Assembly (NCBI RefSeq): GCF_002911695.1
Contig: NZ_PQBS01000035.1
Location: 1 to 64,000, forward strand
Origin: Gracilimonas amylolytica
GTDB lineage: Bacteria; Bacteroidota; Rhodothermia; Balneolales; Balneolaceae
Length of the DNA stretch: 64,000 nucleotides
Direction of reading: 5' to 3'
Of this stretch, positions 61,861 to 64,000 are shown in pieces. The notes beneath the pieces were generated by a model, which did not search any database, had not been told where the DNA came from, and worked only from the letters and a program-made list of their open reading frames with translations. Every line of letters starts with the position of its first letter. Position 1 is the first letter of the stretch. A program made the position numbers and the translations under genes.

Positions 61861-63465
61861 ATGAGTGTAGATTATAAATCACATCCAAAAAGCCACGTCG
61901 GATTAGATTACCTGGGTTTAAATGATAATGAAAATGTGTTCTGGAACCTGACCCCCCCTGAACTCTATGAACAAGCCATTCTCAGAAGTGAGGCGATCCT
62001 GACCAAGGATCACGCACTGAGAGTTCTGACCGGTCAATATACCGGGCGTTCCCCAAAAGACAAGTACATTGTTGATCAGCCTTCCATACACGATGACATT
62101 GACTGGGGAGAGATCAACCAACCAATATCTGAAGATGTTTTTGATAATCTTTTTGATAAAACGGTTGACTATCTGAAAGACAAAGATCTGTTTGTGAAAG
62201 ACCTTTTTTGTGGTGCCGATGAAAAGAACAGACTTAACGTACGTGTGGTCAGTGAAGCCGCATACCACGGTTTGTTTTCACATAACATGTTCATCAGGCC
62301 TTCTGAAAAGGAATTAAAAAATCACGATCCCGAATTTACGGTATTGGCAGCTCCACGTTTTAAAGCTGATCCTGAAACGGATGGTACCCGAACCAGTACG
62401 TTCATACTTTGTAACTTTGAGAAAAAGCTGATCATCATCGGTGGAACATTGTACTCCGGTGAGGTTAAAAAGGGTATTTTTTCTGTAATGAATTACCTCC
62501 TTCCCAAAAAAGGTGTTATGGCCATGCACTGTTCGGCCAACCACGACAAACATGGGAAAACCGCTGTGTTCTTTGGTCTCTCAGGAACCGGTAAAACTAC
62601 CCTCTCAGCCGACCCGGACAAGATACTGATCGGTGACGATGAGCACGGTTGGAGTGATGACGGAGTCTTCAACTTTGAAGGCGGTTGTTATGCCAAAACC
62701 ATTAATCTTTCCAGGGAAAATGAACCTCTGATCTACGCTACCACTGAAAAACCGGGTACTATCCTGGAAAATGTGGTATTGAATGAAAACCGAGAGCCGG
62801 ATTTTGAAGATGTAAGTCTTACACAAAATACCCGCTGCTCTTACCCATTAGACTACATTCCAAACGCAAGTGATACAGGAAAAAGTGGCCACCCTGAAAA
62901 CATCATCTTTTTGACAGCTGATGCATTTGGCGTGTTACCTCCGATTTCCAAACTAACCCCGGAACAGGCAATGTACCACTTCATCAGTGGGTACACGGCT
63001 AAGGTTGCCGGTACTGAGCGTGGAGTTACAGAACCACAGGCCACATTTTCAGCTTGTTTTGGAGCTCCTTTCATGCCATTGCACCCAACCGTATATGCTG
63101 AACTGTTAGCTGAGAAGATCAGAAAACATAACGCCAATGTATGGCTGGTTAATACCGGGTGGACCGGTGGAGAATATGGTGTGGGGCACCGAATGAAACT
63201 GCCTCACACACGCCGCATGCTGAAAGAAGCTATTGAAGGCAACCTGGATGATGTGGAATTCAAAACAGATCCTATCTTTGGGCTCTCCATTCCGCAACAT
63301 GTTGAAGGAGTACCGGATAGCGTACTGAACCCACGTGATACCTGGGAAAATGCCGGAGCTTACGATTCTAAAGCAAAGAAACTTGCCAAAATGTTTATCG
63401 ACAATTTTGAGCAATTTGCAGATGAGGCCAGCGAAGAATTATTAGCGGCCGCTCCTAAGATCTGA
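61861..63465 (+). CDS. pckA: Phosphoenolpyruvate carboxykinase (ATP)
   Basis: A 534-residue ATP-type PEPCK that converts oxaloacetate and ATP to PEP for gluconeogenesis. Key motifs: TGRSPKDKYIV, GLSGTGKTTLSADP (P-loop, Gly239-Thr247), LIGDDEHGWSDDGVFNFEGG and the C-terminal NTGWTGGEYGVGHRMKL. Length is normal for the ATP-type family. The upstream 239 bp are gene-free and AT-rich and should hold the promoter. A bidirectional terminator follows, shared with prfA. Gluconeogenic growth fits the many secreted peptidases in the window. Confidence 0.97.
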   Translation: MSVDYKSHPKSHVGLDYLGLNDNENVFWNLTPPELYEQAILRSEAILTKDHALRVLTGQYTGRSPKDKYIVDQPSIHDDIDWGEINQPISEDVFDNLFDKTVDYLKDKDLFVKDLFCGADEKNRLNVRVVSEAAYHGLFSHNMFIRPSEKELKNHDPEFTVLAAPRFKADPETDGTRTSTFILCNFEKKLIIIGGTLYSGEVKKGIFSVMNYLLPKKGVMAMHCSANHDKHGKTAVFFGLSGTGKTTLSADPDKILIGDDEHGWSDDGVFNFEGGCYAKTINLSRENEPLIYATTEKPGTILENVVLNENREPDFEDVSLTQNTRCSYPLDYIPNASDTGKSGHPENIIFLTADAFGVLPPISKLTPEQAMYHFISGYTAKVAGTERGVTEPQATFSACFGAPFMPLHPTVYAELLAEKIRKHNANVWLVNTGWTGGEYGVGHRMKLPHTRRMLKEAIEGNLDDVEFKTDPIFGLSIPQHVEGVPDSVLNPRDTWENAGAYDSKAKKLAKMFIDNFEQFADEASEELLAAAPKI

Positions 63466-63493
63466 TAACGATCTCTTTTATATATTTTGACCT

Positions 63494-63525
63494 AAAGCCT
63501 GCTTCCCTCGGTTGCAGGCTTTTTT
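63494..63525. terminator. Bidirectional terminator between pckA and prfA
   Basis: AAAGCCTGC and GCAGGCTTT form a 9-bp stem with an 11-nt loop; T-runs occur on both strands, serving the convergent genes. Confidence 0.92.
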
Positions 63526-63533
63526 ATATCCCC

Positions 63534-64000
63534 TTATTCTTCAGCTAAGGCATTCAGCTTTTCAAGATTTTCTTGTACACGCAGGGCTTTGATCGCTTCA
63601 TCAATTCCGCCCTTCAAAATGTTATCCAGATCATACAAGGTAAGATTGATCCTGTGATCAGTAAAACGTCCTTGTGGAAAATTATAGGTGCGGATCTTTG
63701 CCGACCGGTCGCCGGTTGAAACCTGACTTTTACGTTCGGCAGCTCTCTCTTTCTGCTTTTGCTCCAGCTCTATATCATACATTTTGGCACGAAGCATCGT
63801 CATAGCCTTTTCCTTGTTTTGATGCTGCGATCTCTCTTCCTGACATTCAACCACAATACCGGTTGGTTCGTGAGTCAGACGAATGGCAGAATCCGTTTTA
63901 TTAACGTGCTGTCCCCCGGCCCCACTCGCCCGAAAGGTATCCACACGGATATCAGAGGGGTTGATGTCAATATCTACCTCTTCAACTTCCGGCAGTACAG
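63534..64000 (-). CDS. prfA: Peptide chain release factor 1 (partial, C-terminal part)
   Basis: The C-terminal ~155 residues of RF1, running off the right edge. The GGQ motif lies in [15 protein letters not shown] and the class I RF tail reads [20 protein letters not shown]. The GDRSxKIRTYN stretch favours RF1 (UAA/UAG) over RF2. The anticodon-like tripeptide (PxT or SPF) lies outside the window. The frame continues upstream of the internal Met at 63944 ([17 protein letters not shown]), so the visible Met is not the start. Confidence 0.94.
   Translation of the reverse strand, partial: VLPEVEEVDIDINPSDIRVDTFRASGAGGQHVNKTDSAIRLTHEPTGIVVECQEERSQHQNKEKAMTMLRAKMYDIELEQKQKERAAERKSQVSTGDRSAKIRTYNFPQGRFTDHRINLTLYDLDNILKGGIDEAIKALRVQENLEKLNALAEE

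Overview
The window looks like a chromosomal segment from a marine member of the Balneolota (Balneola/Gracilimonas/Rhodohalobacter-like) or a close relative in the Bacteroidota/Rhodothermota group. This placement is inferred from protein character, not from a marker gene. A DUF1501 protein ends in the type IX secretion sorting domain with the 'NYPNPFNPTT' signature. There is an ECF sigma factor next to a Ser/Thr kinase-TPR protein, an AccD without zinc-ribbon cysteines, a VC_2705-type Na+/solute symporter with its DUF4212 partner, a B12-dependent ribonucleotide reductase, and many start codons without a clear Shine-Dalgarno. No rRNA, tRNA, CRISPR array, prophage or intact insertion sequence was recognised.

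Layout. 1-549 is a gene-poor stretch with GC-rich inverted repeats. 550-3592 holds phosphoglucomutase and a baeRF-type release-factor homologue. 3710-4927 is a GAF/histidine-kinase frame broken by four in-frame stops. 5089-12894 is a minus-strand run: dprA, obgE, a DPP4-like peptidase, accD, tsaB, dihydroorotase and a YiiD-type thioesterase. 13065-16310 has xseA, a YoaP-like protein, a CpxP-like protein and an RlpA-like lipoprotein. 16595-19752 is a DUF1800-DUF1501 export pair. 19768-24567 (minus) carries chorismate mutase/prephenate dehydratase, an AI-2E-type permease, an outer-membrane barrel and pgk. 24723-27322 (plus) has a cysteine desulfurase coupled to a LOG protein, a DUF1499 protein and a 4-TM protein. 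27391-35141 includes the symporter pair, an aldo/keto reductase, RNase D, a CDF metal transporter, pyrophosphatase and a metallophosphoesterase.

35361-38175 is a large AT-rich lipoprotein gene flanked by two directly repeated REP-like elements, which gives it an accessory look. It is followed by a ferric-reductase-like flavoprotein. 39914-46345 forms a cobalamin block: class II (B12-dependent) ribonucleotide reductase, an AT-rich spacer with two perfect DnaA boxes, a BtuB-like TonB receptor, and a clear cobalamin riboswitch upstream of that receptor. B12 uptake and B12-dependent dNTP synthesis therefore sit side by side.

46498-57050 contains mostly secreted hydrolases (amidase, S1/P1 nuclease, S10 carboxypeptidase, retropepsin-PDZ protein, M28 peptidase), a 2H phosphoesterase, a VOC protein and two cold-shock paralogues with a shared leader block. 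57063-58055 encodes an agmatine-deiminase homologue that has lost its catalytic Cys. 58248-61621 is a sigma factor/kinase pair resembling phosphorylation-controlled ECF systems. The window closes with PEP carboxykinase and a partial prfA.

Most of the window is ordinary core genome. The best leads are the sigma-kinase pair, the histidine kinase with four stops, the deiminase pseudoenzyme, the repeat-flanked lipoprotein cassette, the B12/DnaA-box block and the duplicated csp leader. Product names rest on motif recognition by eye; no database search was run.
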